Positions 1 to 8,924 are shown, counted from the stretch's first letter. The stretch: DNA of 64,000 nt from Jejubacter calystegiae (GCF_005671395.1 NZ_CP040428.1:4278001-4342000); one strand, 5' to 3'. The notes: a model not told the origin generated them from the sequence alone. A program made the numbers and translations.

Positions 1-668
1 CTACCGAAGTCCGATGCAACATTACTAACCAAGCCAGGCTGAGATTTCGCGTGAGCAGCCCTAACTTGATTTGATTTCGGTATATTAGATCCTGTATCCC
101 CTGTGTTATTAATCGCTGCCGTACCCAGCCCTAAATTATTGCGCGCATCAGCGGCGGTTTTCGCGCCAGTGCCACCCTGAGAAATAGAAAGCGCTGTAGT
201 CAGCCCCTTTAATTCGGTTATATCAGAATTAACTCCACTGGCCGCTTTCCCGACCATATCGTCGGTCAGCTTCTTGAATGATGAGATGGTGACCTCCCGC
301 CCATCCGGTGCGGTGATCGTCACAGACCCGTCACCGGTCATGATTTCCTGCCAGCCGTCCATCTGCGACTGGTAGTAGCCGAGCTGGGCCGCCAGCATGT
401 TCGCAAAATATTGCACGCTCTGGGTTTCGGCCACCAAGACGCCGTAGGCGCTACCGGAGAACGCCCGGGAAACAGGCCTCGTCACCGTAATCTGCGTATC
501 GCTGTCTACCCTGGCGATAGCGTACAAATCGACGGTACCGGCGCCATAAATCGCGATTGTGCACTGCGGGCCAATGCCGTTTCGCTGGTCGGCCCATTTC
601 GTGCCGGATCCGGTGATCGTGGTTGCGTCTGCGGTCGCGCTGACGGTGCCGGTTTCATACATCGACAT
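1..668 (-). CDS. Tail fibre protein, N-terminal part (runs off window)
   Basis: The reading frame starts at an ATG at 668 (first residues MSMYETGTVSATAD), preceded by GGGAGAA, and is open to the left edge: 222 codons are seen and the C-terminus is missing. Near residue 150 it has the motif SQGGTGAKTAADARNNLGLG, typical of the collagen-like/shaft region of lambda-family side tail fibres (Stf-like). The N-terminal residues, which should attach to the tail, resemble the short virion-binding domain of such fibres. It is the last structural gene seen, downstream of cor on the same strand, and should contribute to host surface recognition. The receptor-binding tip cannot be judged. Confidence 0.75.
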   Translation of the reverse strand, partial: MSMYETGTVSATADATTITGSGTKWADQRNGIGPQCTIAIYGAGTVDLYAIARVDSDTQITVTRPVSRAFSGSAYGVLVAETQSVQYFANMLAAQLGYYQSQMDGWQEIMTGDGSVTITAPDGREVTISSFKKLTDDMVGKAASGVNSDITELKGLTTALSISQGGTGAKTAADARNNLGLGTAAINNTGDTGSNIPKSNQVRAAHAKSQPGLVSNVASDFG

Positions 669-684
669 AGTGAATTTCTCCCAT

Positions 685-710
685 AAAAAAAGCCCCGCGA
701 AAGGGCTTTT
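685..710 (-). terminator. Intrinsic terminator upstream of tail fibre gene
   Basis: A GC-rich hairpin (AGCCC/GGGCT) is followed on the minus strand by a run of T. It lies between cor and the tail fibre gene. Confidence 0.6.
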
Positions 711-729
711 GCAAAAACGGTCGTTTTTG

Positions 730-757
730 AAAAAAAGAAAACCCGCCGTAGCGGGTC
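730..757 (-). terminator. Intrinsic terminator after cor
   Basis: Stem ACCCGC/GCGGGT followed by TTTTCTTTTTTTT on the minus strand, ten bases after the cor stop codon. Confidence 0.65.
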
Positions 758-766
758 AGAATTCGG

Positions 767-997
767 TTACTTCTGGCATGTCGAACTGACAAAATTGCCC
801 TTGCTCACCCATCGCCAGTTAAAGGGGTAGCCAGCCTTGTATTGCGTTTGGTTCGCCACACTGCGGACGCCGTAAATGTGCACAGTCGTGTGCTGGCCGC
901 CAATCATCGCGACCGCCTCGCATACCGGATCCTGCGGCTCTATAAGCGATGAGCAACCAGCCACTAAAAACGCCAGAGATAAGATAATTGCTCTCAC
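767..997 (-). CDS. cor: Cor-like superinfection-exclusion lipoprotein
   Basis: 76 residues. Residues 1-15 form a lipoprotein signal with the lipobox VAGC (Cys15), so the mature product should be an outer-membrane-facing lipoprotein. The rest, including NQTQYKAGYPFNWRWV, matches what I recall of Cor of phi80 and N15, small lipoproteins that inactivate the ferrichrome receptor FhuA and so exclude phages using it. Length and place (between the tail-tip genes and the fibre) fit that family. It is bounded by terminators, as expected of a moron that can be expressed from the prophage. The assignment rests on sequence memory. FhuA as target is family knowledge. Confidence 0.75.
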   Translation of the reverse strand: MRAIILSLAFLVAGCSSLIEPQDPVCEAVAMIGGQHTTVHIYGVRSVANQTQYKAGYPFNWRWVSKGNFVSSTCQK

Positions 998-1110
998 GGT
1001 AGTTCCCTCTTCTGTTATTTCATACGAAGTTAACAGCCAGGCGCAAATTCATCCAATTGGTTTTGTAGATCAATAAGCCGTGATTGGTAGTTTTCATCGA
1101 TCAATCTTAT

Positions 1111-1788
1111 TTAATAGCGGGAAACGTCAGTAATTAAATATCTGTTTCGGTAATTAATATAGCCTGGATTAAGCAACCCGGAACCTGGTGATATACCTAC
1201 AACAGCTTTTATTCTTGTATTACCACCTGAGTAGTACGCCATTGATGTTTGTATTGTTTGAAACGGAATCGGCTGAGCCGATCCTGCCATGCCAATGACA
1301 TAACCAACCATTCTTGGCATTACGGCCCATTTTCCAGATTTAGTTACATCCAGTTTTGTCCCGCTGTTATTTTCATTGGAAGGATCTCCAACAGCCTCCA
1401 CGTCAGTTAATACCTTTGTTTCATTGGTCAATATACAAACCCCATTAGCATCCCAGATTGCCATGCCCCACTCTGGTGGAGTCTGAGGCTCAACAGAAAA
1501 AAAATACGCATCTATAGTCCCACCCTCGACACCCAAATAGTACGCGCTTAGCGTGCAAACACCATTATCCAGCGAAGCAGTGATGGCTGTGGATGCGGCG
1601 TTTGTTTCTGGTGCTGCCCGGTTGTGGGTGATGAATGGAATCATTGGGCGAGTTGCGTCATAGTTAACAGCAACCTCAAACGTACCATTTGCAAGGGTTT
1701 TCTTCTCGATTAGGGAAAGAGGCATAGAATCAGGGGTGACAAACACCCCGCCGTCTACTGTTGTTAGGTATGCTCCAAAACTCATCAC
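1111..1788 (-). CDS. Phage tail-tip associated protein, DUF6453-like
   Basis: 225 residues beginning MMSFGAYLTTVDGG. Proteins with this opening follow gene J in many lambda/HK97-type siphophages and are annotated as DUF6453 family. No enzymatic motif is seen. The stop-start junction with the upstream gene is tight (next gene stops at 1789), so the two are co-translated in the J-distal part of the tail operon. A role in the tail tip or fibre attachment is inferred from position only. Confidence 0.55.
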   Translation of the reverse strand: MMSFGAYLTTVDGGVFVTPDSMPLSLIEKKTLANGTFEVAVNYDATRPMIPFITHNRAAPETNAASTAITASLDNGVCTLSAYYLGVEGGTIDAYFFSVEPQTPPEWGMAIWDANGVCILTNETKVLTDVEAVGDPSNENNSGTKLDVTKSGKWAVMPRMVGYVIGMAGSAQPIPFQTIQTSMAYYSGGNTRIKAVVGISPGSGLLNPGYINYRNRYLITDVSRY

Positions 1789-2115
1789 TTACACTCTCAC
1801 AGCAATTACCAGACAAAAAACCTCCGATGCCTGATCCGCATCAACGCCATAATATCCAGCACCATCCTTGACGCTGACCGTTCCGCCACTGATTACGAAC
1901 CGGCGGCGCGCAGTTGTATCAAATGCAAAATTAAGACTCACTGGCATTACATCAAGTTTACAACCAAGCGGGACCGTAAAATTATAATCCCCGGTGATTT
2001 GATTTTTATTAAGACGAAATGTGCCAACAACGTTAACGGGATTTATTCCATAGTTATTGGCGTTACCATTTGCATCCCATGTTTGAACACCCCATATTTC
2101 AACCGTACCCGCCAT
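1789..2115 (-). CDS. J-distal phage tail protein of unknown function
   Basis: 108 residues when started at the ATG at 2115, which has a strong GGGGG ribosome-binding site seven bases upstream; a start further upstream would overlap J and lacks such a site. The protein begins MAGTVEIWGVQTWDANG and is rich in beta-forming residues with no signal peptide. It sits directly after J and directly before the DUF6453-like gene, an arrangement seen in HK97/N15-type phages. Function unknown; probably a tail-tip component. Confidence 0.55.
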   Translation of the reverse strand: MAGTVEIWGVQTWDANGNANNYGINPVNVVGTFRLNKNQITGDYNFTVPLGCKLDVMPVSLNFAFDTTARRRFVISGGTVSVKDGAGYYGVDADQASEVFCLVIAVRV

Positions 2116-2125
2116 AACACCCCCT

Positions 2126-5100
2126 TTACCAAACGCCCGTAATTTTACCAACCTGAACGCGCAACCGACCGTTAGCATCTCGAACAGAAATGGTGGTATT
2201 AGTTTGCTTCATTGCACCGGATGAATCACTACCATAGTTTTCAAACGTACCGTTTTTATCCAGACGCCAGCCTGTTTTCCCCGACACGTAGTTATTCGAC
2301 TGAATATAGCTACCGATTTTTGCGTTAGTAATCGTGCCATCACCGATAAACGCATCATTAATAAACACCTGCCCGTTTTGAATGGCAAACGGTGAATACG
2401 TCTTGCCACCAGCCTGGCTCATCACTGCAAACCGGTCGGCGAGAAACAGGATCTGAGATTTCACACTACCATCGGAAACCTCTACGCCTACAGCCATTCC
2501 AGCAGAATAATAGGTTCCATTATAGGTAACTCCGGCATTAACGCTATAAACAGCCGACCCCGTACCGGCATTATCAAACTGGGCTGTGGCCTTGGTCTGA
2601 ATTGATGCCTCCTGCTCATCAAATTTAGCTGTTACCAGTTGTTGATATTCTGCAAAAGCTTTCTGGTCGCTCGCCTGAACAGTGCGAATCTCCAGTATTT
2701 CCGCCTTAGCTTTGCCGTTTTCTCTACGCCAGCGTTGGATATCGGCATCGTTCGCCAGTGCGTTCGAGATTATCGCATCGGTATTGGTATTTATCTGTTC
2801 TGTGAGCGCCCCCCCAGCTTCAGTTGTCAGGACATCATCACCGATCGCTTCCAGTATATCGCTCGCGTCAGCGCTGGACTGTCCTCGCACCCATTCGGTA
2901 TAACCGGATTCATTCCCCGTTTTATCGACCAGTTGAGCCCGGAACCAGAACACCTGCCCTGCACGCAACCCCATTTGCTGATAACTACTCTGGGGATAAG
3001 GAACATCGGCCAGAAGTATTGCAGCATCATCACTGCCAATATTGCTGTATTGAATTTCAGTTTTCAGTGTATCAGCAGTGTTTGCAGGAAATCCCCATGA
3101 GAGATTAATACCAAATAACACATCATCAGACGCAGCAAACCCCACTGGCTTGGGCGGGTTCCCCACCTTCCCGGTCAATGTCTTCTCTTCCGAGTACCCC
3201 CATCCTGACGATATTTCAGAAGCATTAATCGCCCGCACGCGTGCCAGATAGCGCCCGGCGTAGATAGATGGCACTTCAAACGATGTCGTAGAACTGCGCG
3301 GAACGTTTACCCAGTTGCCGTCGTTCCGACGCCACTGTGCCTCGTAGGCTATAGCGTTGTCGGCCTTGTCCCAAGTAACCGTCATCGTTTCCAGGCTGAT
3401 CCCCTGATTCACGACCGAATAGCTCCCAATCACAATATTCGCCGGGGCCGATTGATTACCCGGAGGAATGACGCTGATCGGGCGCTCGTCGATAATCGCG
3501 CCGGTATCGATGCGGGCGTATTTGTCAGGGTCATGGTATGCGGCGGTAATCGTGTATGTGTTGTCATCGTTGTCAGTGACGGTCACGACACGATATTGCT
3601 GTGCATACAGAGCATCCGACTCAATCACCCACACAGCACCGGCGGCAGGAGTCTCACTATAGGCGGTGGTTACTGTCACAACGTTACCAGACACTGACTG
3701 GATCGTGCGCGCCTGGGATACACCGCTGGGCAGGTTGATTAGCATCCGATCGCCATTGGCCGCCGTCGGCGCTCGGTCCAGAGTAATGGACCGGCCATTG
3801 ACCGAGGATACGCGGCCGCCCAGGTCTTTTCCGGACAAGTTGCGATCTGACACAGCGATGATATAGCCCGGCTGCGGGATGTTCCCATCGAGGCCCACAT
3901 CAAACGTCACCACCCGATCTTTATTGTTCGTCAGAATCCCCCAGCGTCCTTTCCTGTTCGCTTCTGACTGTCGCGTACAGCCGATGGCTGTAACTTCAAG
4001 CTGGTTAAAACCGTACCGGCGCACCAGATCCTGCTCAAATACCGGCTCCATGGCATCAGCATAGGCATTTGCTGGATCTGACCAGGAGACTAACGACGTG
4101 GTGTAACGGCTCTTTGTCGTGCTGCTGGAGTACGTGAAACGGCCATCAATAACGTTCGCTGCGGTATAGCAGAAATCAACATCGCGCGGCATGTCAGCAA
4201 GACAGACGATCTGATCGCCGCCCCAGTACGTCATGCCGCGAAATATCGCGGCGAAATCGCGCAGAACGGTATATGCCTCGTTGCGGTCCTGAATGTACAC
4301 ATTGCAGGTATAGCGCGGCTCTGTGCCGCTACCGCCCTTCCCATCCGGCACCATCTGATCGCAGTACTGCGCCACCTGGTAAAGCATCCATTTGTCGATG
4401 TTCTCGGTAGTGAGGCGGTTACCCAGGCCGAAGCGACCAGACACAACAAGATCGTAAAAAACCCATGCGGGGTTATCAGTCCACGCCCATTTAAAATTAC
4501 CGGTCCATGTACCGATGTAGGTTCTGGTTTCCGGGTCATATGTATCCGGCACCCGGATTACACGCCCGCGCGGCTCGCACGAAATCTGGGGAATGGAGCC
4601 GTTAAACTGGCTGGAGTCAAATTCGACGTATAGCAACGCAGTGTTCGGATAGCGCAACTTCGCGTCGATAACCTCGGTGTAGCTCTCCAGAGACATTTTA
4701 TCGCCGATCTTGGCGCTGTTAGCATCGGTGGTGATTTTGCGAACGCGAACAGTCCAGGTGCTGCCAGCCTGCGGCAAATCGACACGGTGACTGCGCTCAT
4801 AACCAGACGTAGTTTTGCCCGTTACTGAGGTATTCAGCACCGTCGTCCAGGTGCCGCCATCGGTCTGCAAATCGACGGCATAGTTGATGGAGTAGCCAAC
4901 CAGATCCCCGGAATCCTCCTGTTTAAAGAGGCTCGGCCATTTGAGGCGCAGCCGCACCGCAGATAGTTGGGTATTAGTAAATGTATGGGTCCAGGCCGTG
5001 GCGCTCGAAATCTCAGCACCAACGTTGATTTCGTTCTCTGTGCCGGGAATCCCCTGTATGTAATTTTGTGCCTGCGTACCGGCACGAAACTCCCAGGCTA

Positions 5101-5314
5101 CTCCACCGAAATTATCAGAGCCATCCGCGTTCTGTAGCGGCGTCCCGTCGAGATAAATATCCTGCGCTGTCAGTGCGCCAGCGAACTCCCCCTCGCCCAG
5201 CGCCAGGAGAATTTTCGCTTTCGCTACTGACTGGAGATCGTCCGGCTGTTCAACCGGCGTGCGCTGTTTTGAACTGCCGCCTTTGCGGCCTTTGATTGCG
5301 GTTGCTGTTGCCAT
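2126..5314 (-). CDS. J: Tail tip host-specificity protein J
   Basis: 1062 residues, near the 1132 of lambda gpJ. It opens with a basic low-complexity stretch (ATATAIKGRKGGSSKQRTPV), then the conserved early region with QDIYLDGTPLQNADG, central fibronectin-type III-like segments (around residues 650-830), a coiled-coil stretch near 860-920, and a C-terminal receptor-binding region ending RVQVGKITGVW. gpJ forms the central tail fibre and contacts the outer-membrane receptor. The C-terminal part differs between phages by receptor; the adjacent Cor gene suggests FhuA but this is inference. Start chosen at MATATAI, ten bases after an intrinsic terminator. Confidence 0.93.
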   Translation of the reverse strand: MATATAIKGRKGGSSKQRTPVEQPDDLQSVAKAKILLALGEGEFAGALTAQDIYLDGTPLQNADGSDNFGGVAWEFRAGTQAQNYIQGIPGTENEINVGAEISSATAWTHTFTNTQLSAVRLRLKWPSLFKQEDSGDLVGYSINYAVDLQTDGGTWTTVLNTSVTGKTTSGYERSHRVDLPQAGSTWTVRVRKITTDANSAKIGDKMSLESYTEVIDAKLRYPNTALLYVEFDSSQFNGSIPQISCEPRGRVIRVPDTYDPETRTYIGTWTGNFKWAWTDNPAWVFYDLVVSGRFGLGNRLTTENIDKWMLYQVAQYCDQMVPDGKGGSGTEPRYTCNVYIQDRNEAYTVLRDFAAIFRGMTYWGGDQIVCLADMPRDVDFCYTAANVIDGRFTYSSSTTKSRYTTSLVSWSDPANAYADAMEPVFEQDLVRRYGFNQLEVTAIGCTRQSEANRKGRWGILTNNKDRVVTFDVGLDGNIPQPGYIIAVSDRNLSGKDLGGRVSSVNGRSITLDRAPTAANGDRMLINLPSGVSQARTIQSVSGNVVTVTTAYSETPAAGAVWVIESDALYAQQYRVVTVTDNDDNTYTITAAYHDPDKYARIDTGAIIDERPISVIPPGNQSAPANIVIGSYSVVNQGISLETMTVTWDKADNAIAYEAQWRRNDGNWVNVPRSSTTSFEVPSIYAGRYLARVRAINASEISSGWGYSEEKTLTGKVGNPPKPVGFAASDDVLFGINLSWGFPANTADTLKTEIQYSNIGSDDAAILLADVPYPQSSYQQMGLRAGQVFWFRAQLVDKTGNESGYTEWVRGQSSADASDILEAIGDDVLTTEAGGALTEQINTNTDAIISNALANDADIQRWRRENGKAKAEILEIRTVQASDQKAFAEYQQLVTAKFDEQEASIQTKATAQFDNAGTGSAVYSVNAGVTYNGTYYSAGMAVGVEVSDGSVKSQILFLADRFAVMSQAGGKTYSPFAIQNGQVFINDAFIGDGTITNAKIGSYIQSNNYVSGKTGWRLDKNGTFENYGSDSSGAMKQTNTTISVRDANGRLRVQVGKITGVW

Positions 5315-5324
5315 ATTGCGCCCA

Positions 5325-5351
5325 TAAAAAAGGCCACCGCATGGGTGGCCA
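5325..5351 (-). terminator. Intrinsic terminator between I and J
   Basis: GGCCACC/GGTGGCC hairpin followed by TTTTTT on the minus strand, ending just before the J start codon. Confidence 0.65.
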
Positions 5352-5479
5352 CTGTTTGAATATCAGGATGTTGCTTTTAGGTATCCCTGGATAAGGTAAG
5401 GTCTCAGCCCGCCCATGCCGACACATGGGCGCACACAGCAAAAGGAGGGATGGCTGATTACCTCTGATAAGGACTGGAA

Positions 5480-5692
5480 ATGGATAAAAAGTTTGTTAAT
5501 TTCGGATTCACGATGTCACCAGAAATTCCAACTAATACGGCTCTTGAAATTGTGGCTATAAAGAATGTCTTGATGTGCATTCTTGCTCACATGCCTGAGA
5601 AGAGGAAGGTGATTACTGATGAATTATCAGCCATTGATAGTGATATCATGAGGGATATCGTGAAAAACATCAGACTAATGGATCAACAGTAA
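5480..5692 (+). CDS. Small plus-strand protein, possible moron
   Basis: 70 residues (MDKKFVNFGFTMSPEIP...), oriented against the tail operon between I and J. A site GATAAGGA lies upstream of the ATG, and a weak TTGCTT / TAAGGT pair spaced 17 bases lies about 100 bases upstream, so it may have its own promoter. Its 3' end overlaps the convergent gene at 5670 by 23 bases. No signal peptide or membrane segment. I do not recognise a functional family. Opposite orientation within a structural operon is typical of a moron expressed from the prophage. Confidence 0.5.
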   Translation: MDKKFVNFGFTMSPEIPTNTALEIVAIKNVLMCILAHMPEKRKVITDELSAIDSDIMRDIVKNIRLMDQQ

Positions 5693-5873
5693 TATCCATT
5701 GTTGCTCTATATTTTTTTGTGGCCTGTTGCTGGGCCACTATTTGCTGAAGGTCATGCGTGGCCGCCTGCGCCGCATGCTGCACTACCGTAACCAGTTCGT
5801 TTGATTCCCGTGCCTGCTGCTTTAACTCAGACACTTCCCGCTCCAGTGCTTCAATTCGTTGTTCTAAAGTCAT
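5670..5873 (-). CDS. Small coiled-coil phage protein
   Basis: 67 residues. Residues 1-50 (MTLEQRIEALEREVSELKQQ...) form a clear heptad coiled coil rich in E, L, Q and R. It is on the tail-gene strand just downstream of I, and its end overlaps the convergent plus-strand gene. Similar tiny coiled-coil proteins occur near lysis or tail genes of siphophages. Function unknown. Confidence 0.5.
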   Translation of the reverse strand: MTLEQRIEALEREVSELKQQARESNELVTVVQHAAQAATHDLQQIVAQQQATKKYRATMDITVDPLV

Positions 5874-5909
5874 AATAAGCTCCTGCCTTTCGGCAATTGG
5901 TTAGTTAAC

Positions 5910-6524
5910 TTACTGCTCATCTTCGACATAAATACCCGCCGAAATAATAGCCCCGCCTATTCGGCGCCGACCATACAAACACCCTACCGGATACCCCTGT
6001 GCCGCTGTATTGGTCACGCTGCCGAATGCATACGAGGCCCGGTTGTCGGGGTCCTGTTTGCTGGCCAGTCCGGTAGTCTGCGGGGAAAGCATCTGGACTA
6101 CACCGCCGACCATCATTGATGCACCGCTAAATCCGATCCCCCAGGCGCTGGCGGAGCCAATGACACCTGCCCCAGCCGGCCCCATCATAACAGCAGCAGC
6201 AACGATGACAGCTCCCAGTATGGTTTGTAATAGCCCTGCCCGCTTACTACCGATAATGACAGGTGCAATCCGAATATCCTGATCGCTCCTGTCCATCTCC
6301 AGCTCATCCTGCACCAGATTCCGGCGCCCGCTGAATACTGCATACGTCAACCCACGCTGTTTGCTGGTATTAAGGAAGCGCTCGAAGCCCGGAATGATTA
6401 CGCATAGTGCACGGATAGCTTCGCGTGGCGACGCTACGGCGAGCCGGTGCTCGCGCCCAAACGTGGTACCGAGTACGCCATAAAGACGTATCGTGCGCAT
6501 TGGTTCATAGGTTAATGCAGCCAT
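5910..6524 (-). CDS. I: Tail assembly protein I
   Basis: 204 residues, close to lambda gpI (223). It begins MAALTYEPMRTIRLYGVLGTTFG and carries a Gly/Ala-rich hydrophobic segment around residues 100-145 (ILGAVIVAAAVMMGPAGAG), both typical of the lambda I family needed for tail-tip assembly but not found in the finished tail. In lambda K, I and J are contiguous; here I is separated from K by a 5-kb regulatory island and from J by a moron and a coiled-coil gene. Confidence 0.85.
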   Translation of the reverse strand: MAALTYEPMRTIRLYGVLGTTFGREHRLAVASPREAIRALCVIIPGFERFLNTSKQRGLTYAVFSGRRNLVQDELEMDRSDQDIRIAPVIIGSKRAGLLQTILGAVIVAAAVMMGPAGAGVIGSASAWGIGFSGASMMVGGVVQMLSPQTTGLASKQDPDNRASYAFGSVTNTAAQGYPVGCLYGRRRIGGAIISAGIYVEDEQ

Positions 6525-6535
6525 GTTCTCTCCAT

Positions 6536-6560
6536 AAAAAAACCCGCCGGAGCGGGTCTT
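6536..6560 (-). terminator. Intrinsic terminator upstream of I
   Basis: Stem ACCCGC/GCGGGT then a run of seven T on the minus strand, between the lipoprotein gene at 6580 and gene I. Confidence 0.65.
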
Positions 6561-6579
6561 GGTTAGATTTCTTTTAGTG

Positions 6580-7029
6580 TCAGGGCTTTATTGCGTCAAG
6601 TCGCTGTTGAATTATATTTTTGACATCATTAGACGTTACCTGCATTTGCTGAACCTGCCCCATTGCCATCTGTGTTTCAACCCACATATCAGCCCAAACT
6701 TTAACATCGTTATTGATTTGAGAAATGGTAAATCTTACTTTTGACACAGGAGTAGTGGAATATGCATTCCCAATTAAGGCCTGAGTAAATATTGCGGAAC
6801 CGCCCTGCTGTTCCCTTCCACAGATAACAGAACTGTTATCTGCCCCATAAATAGTTAGCCCTTGATTGTTACAATAATTAATTAACGCATCCTTAACTTT
6901 TTCTTTTGTTGTGGAAGTGTAGAAACCTTCGGGTTTCCCAGATTGGGTTTCTTTTATTAGTTTAGGCTGATTTGCACAACCAGAAAGAACAAGAGCGGCA
7001 AATCCAATAATTGCAAGCTTTTTCATCAA
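6580..7029 (-). CDS. Putative lipoprotein in tail-operon island
   Basis: 149 residues with a lipoprotein signal: charged MMKK, hydrophobic IIGFAALVL, lipobox LSGC (Cys18). The mature part is soluble with no recognised domain. Position +2 after Cys is Ala, which favours outer-membrane sorting by the Lol rule. Two lipoprotein genes in tandem form the I-proximal end of the inserted island. They may be lysogenic-conversion genes; function unknown. Confidence 0.6.
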   Translation of the reverse strand: MMKKLAIIGFAALVLSGCANQPKLIKETQSGKPEGFYTSTTKEKVKDALINYCNNQGLTIYGADNSSVICGREQQGGSAIFTQALIGNAYSTTPVSKVRFTISQINNDVKVWADMWVETQMAMGQVQQMQVTSNDVKNIIQQRLDAIKP

Positions 7030-7122
7030 TTAGCGTCCATATTACATAAACATTCTGAGTTCTCCCAGTACCGGGAGAGGGCGTAGTAATGCAGAAAGCC
7101 TACCAGGGTGGGCTATCAATCC

Positions 7123-7464
7123 TTATCTACATAATTTAACGGTTTCTTCATATAGGGCTGAGGTTAACGCAGGAATGCGTTCATACAAGACATAGGAAGA
7201 ACCCGCATCATTACCTGTTACATCCAGAACCACGTCATACCCGCCCATAGCTTGGGGTACAAGAATGCTAATGCCATTCTCTAATGGTAAAGAAGTTACG
7301 GAGGTGCCATTCCTCGCCCACGTTGATGAAACGCAAGCTGAAAATTCGTTAACATTTTTGTTTGTTACGCCAGTGTCAACCGGCTGTTTTGAACGAACGG
7401 AATCCAATGATTTGCATCCTGTTAATGCAAGTATCGCAAAAATGGTTAAGCCGATTTTTTTCAC
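7123..7464 (-). CDS. Putative lipoprotein in tail-operon island
   Basis: 113 residues. Signal MKKIGLTIFAILALTGC with lipobox LTGC (Cys17) and Lys at +2. The mature part contains FSACVSSTWARNG and ends ETVKLCR, leaving two Cys that could form a disulphide in the periplasm. It lies between the XRE gene and the other lipoprotein gene, all on the minus strand, and could be co-transcribed with the repressor in the lysogen. No known family recognised. Confidence 0.55.
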   Translation of the reverse strand: MKKIGLTIFAILALTGCKSLDSVRSKQPVDTGVTNKNVNEFSACVSSTWARNGTSVTSLPLENGISILVPQAMGGYDVVLDVTGNDAGSSYVLYERIPALTSALYEETVKLCR

Positions 7465-7536
7465 TTCCCCTATCTCCCATCGGTAAAAGATGAGAGTAAT
7501 CCTAGCATGGGAGCCAGCGATGGTGGGAGGGGATGA

Positions 7537-7920
7537 TCACTTGATTCTATCTTTGAAATACGCCAGCAACGCCGCCTTGATAACCGACTCACCGCTAACA
7601 CCTGCCTCTGTAGCCAGCCTCTCTACAAGAGCGATGCACTCGTCATCAAGCTCATAGTTGATAGCAAACTCACTGCCTTGCGAATCATCGCTATTTGCCA
7701 ATGACTTAGCCTCAGATCCAGTTGCTAACCAGTCAAAAGTCGATCTAAGCGCCTTTGCTAGCCTTGCAATTACCTGCTGGCTCGGAACACTCTTCCCTGA
7801 CTCATATCTTGATATTTGGGCTGGCGCCACCGAGGCCCTTCTGGCTAACTCGCTCTGAGATATCCCTAAAAAAGCCCTTCGATTTACTATCCGCCTTCCT
7901 ATTTCGTTATTGTCAGTCAT
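7537..7920 (-). CDS. XRE-family repressor
   Basis: 127 residues. Residues 8-63 form a Cro/CI-type helix-turn-helix (FLGISQSELARRASVAPAQ then ISRYESGKSVPS). The C-terminal 45 residues (DDECIALVERLATEAG...) may dimerise; there is no LexA-type peptidase domain. It is divergent from the KilA-N gene at 8097, and the shared intergenic region has repeated ATGACTA motifs, one overlapping its own start codon, so autoregulation and repression of the divergent gene are likely. This looks like a second phage switch, separate from CI. Confidence 0.8.
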   Translation of the reverse strand: MTDNNEIGRRIVNRRAFLGISQSELARRASVAPAQISRYESGKSVPSQQVIARLAKALRSTFDWLATGSEAKSLANSDDSQGSEFAINYELDDECIALVERLATEAGVSGESVIKAALLAYFKDRIK

Positions 7921-7982
7921 GACTACTATTGACTCTCAAGAAACCAATGATTAGTATCATCATACATGACTAGTTATGACTA
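7919..7982. promoter_or_regulatory. Candidate operator repeats between XRE and KilA-N genes
   Basis: The heptamer ATGACTA occurs at 7919, 7966 and 7976, the last two ten bases apart (one helical turn). Further related half-sites (TCATAGCTATCATGG) follow. This is the obvious control region for the divergent XRE and KilA-N genes. Binding is inferred. Confidence 0.4.
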
Positions 7983-8096
7983 TTCATAGCTATCATGGTC
8001 ACTATTTTGATGTTCGTTTTATCAAAACAGCGAGGCCCTAACTGCTGGAACAGTCAGGGCCTCCATTCGTCCCCATCCGCACAAAGGATAAAAGAC

Positions 8097-8924
8097 ATGA
8101 CTAGTGTAAACAAAAAGGTATTACTTAACACGCAATCCCGCGCAAATTCTTCTGAATCATCTTTTCCCATCGTCATTTCCGGCATATCCATTCGCCAGGA
8201 CTCAGAAGGACGCTACTCCGTAAACGACCTGCATAAATCCGCTGGCGGTGAGCGTCGCCATGAGCCTAAAAACTGGCTTAACAACCAGCAAACGCAGGAA
8301 TTAATTGAGGTTATTGTAAATACTGGAATCTCAGTATTTAGCCCAATCACGTCAAAACGCGGCTGCAAAGGCGGAACATATGTCTGCAAAGAACTAGTTT
8401 ACGCATATGCAACATGGATAAGCGCAGAGTTTTTTCTCAAGGTTATCAGAGCCTATGACGCCTTAGTTTCTGGCGACACTGAGAAGGCGGAATCCATCGC
8501 CAAGACCACTGTTGATGATCGCACTCCCTTACGCAGTCTGGTCAACCGCATCATGGGTAAATACGGAGTTACCTATCAGGCGGTGTATAAGATGGTTCAC
8601 CGTGAATTTGGCGTTAACCATATCGACGAACTGTCCACTAAGCAGACTGCCGAGGCAATGGAATACCTATCCGCAAAGGTTATCGAGGGTGAGTTCATCA
8701 GCAAGGACAGTAATGAGCAGCCACCTAAGAAGCAACCCGATGATAGCCGCTACTACGTCAGGGTAATAATCCGTGATAGCCTCATGGGGACTGCAATAGA
8801 GTTAAGCGGGGAAGCTGATTCCCTGAGGGACGCAGCAAACGGAATCGCCACCGACCTGGGATTTAAACCCCATACATTTACTCATGTCCCGATAAATAAG
8901 AGGGTGATCAGACGACTGTACTAA
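8097..8924 (+). CDS. KilA-N / P22-antirepressor C-domain protein
   Basis: 275 residues from the ATG at 8097, which follows AAAGGAT; upstream codons lack a ribosome-binding site. Residues about 20-110 form a KilA-N domain (GRYSVNDLHKSAGGERRHEPKNWL ... TYVCKELVYAYATWIS, split here for length). Residues about 140-195 (TPLRSLVNRIMGKYGVTYQA, then VYKMVHREFG) match the C-terminal domain of P22 Ant. Such proteins act as antirepressors by protein-protein contact. It is divergent from an XRE repressor and followed by an intrinsic terminator, so the pair probably forms one regulatory circuit. Target repressor unknown. Confidence 0.75.
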   Translation: MTSVNKKVLLNTQSRANSSESSFPIVISGISIRQDSEGRYSVNDLHKSAGGERRHEPKNWLNNQQTQELIEVIVNTGISVFSPITSKRGCKGGTYVCKELVYAYATWISAEFFLKVIRAYDALVSGDTEKAESIAKTTVDDRTPLRSLVNRIMGKYGVTYQAVYKMVHREFGVNHIDELSTKQTAEAMEYLSAKVIEGEFISKDSNEQPPKKQPDDSRYYVRVIIRDSLMGTAIELSGEADSLRDAANGIATDLGFKPHTFTHVPINKRVIRRLY

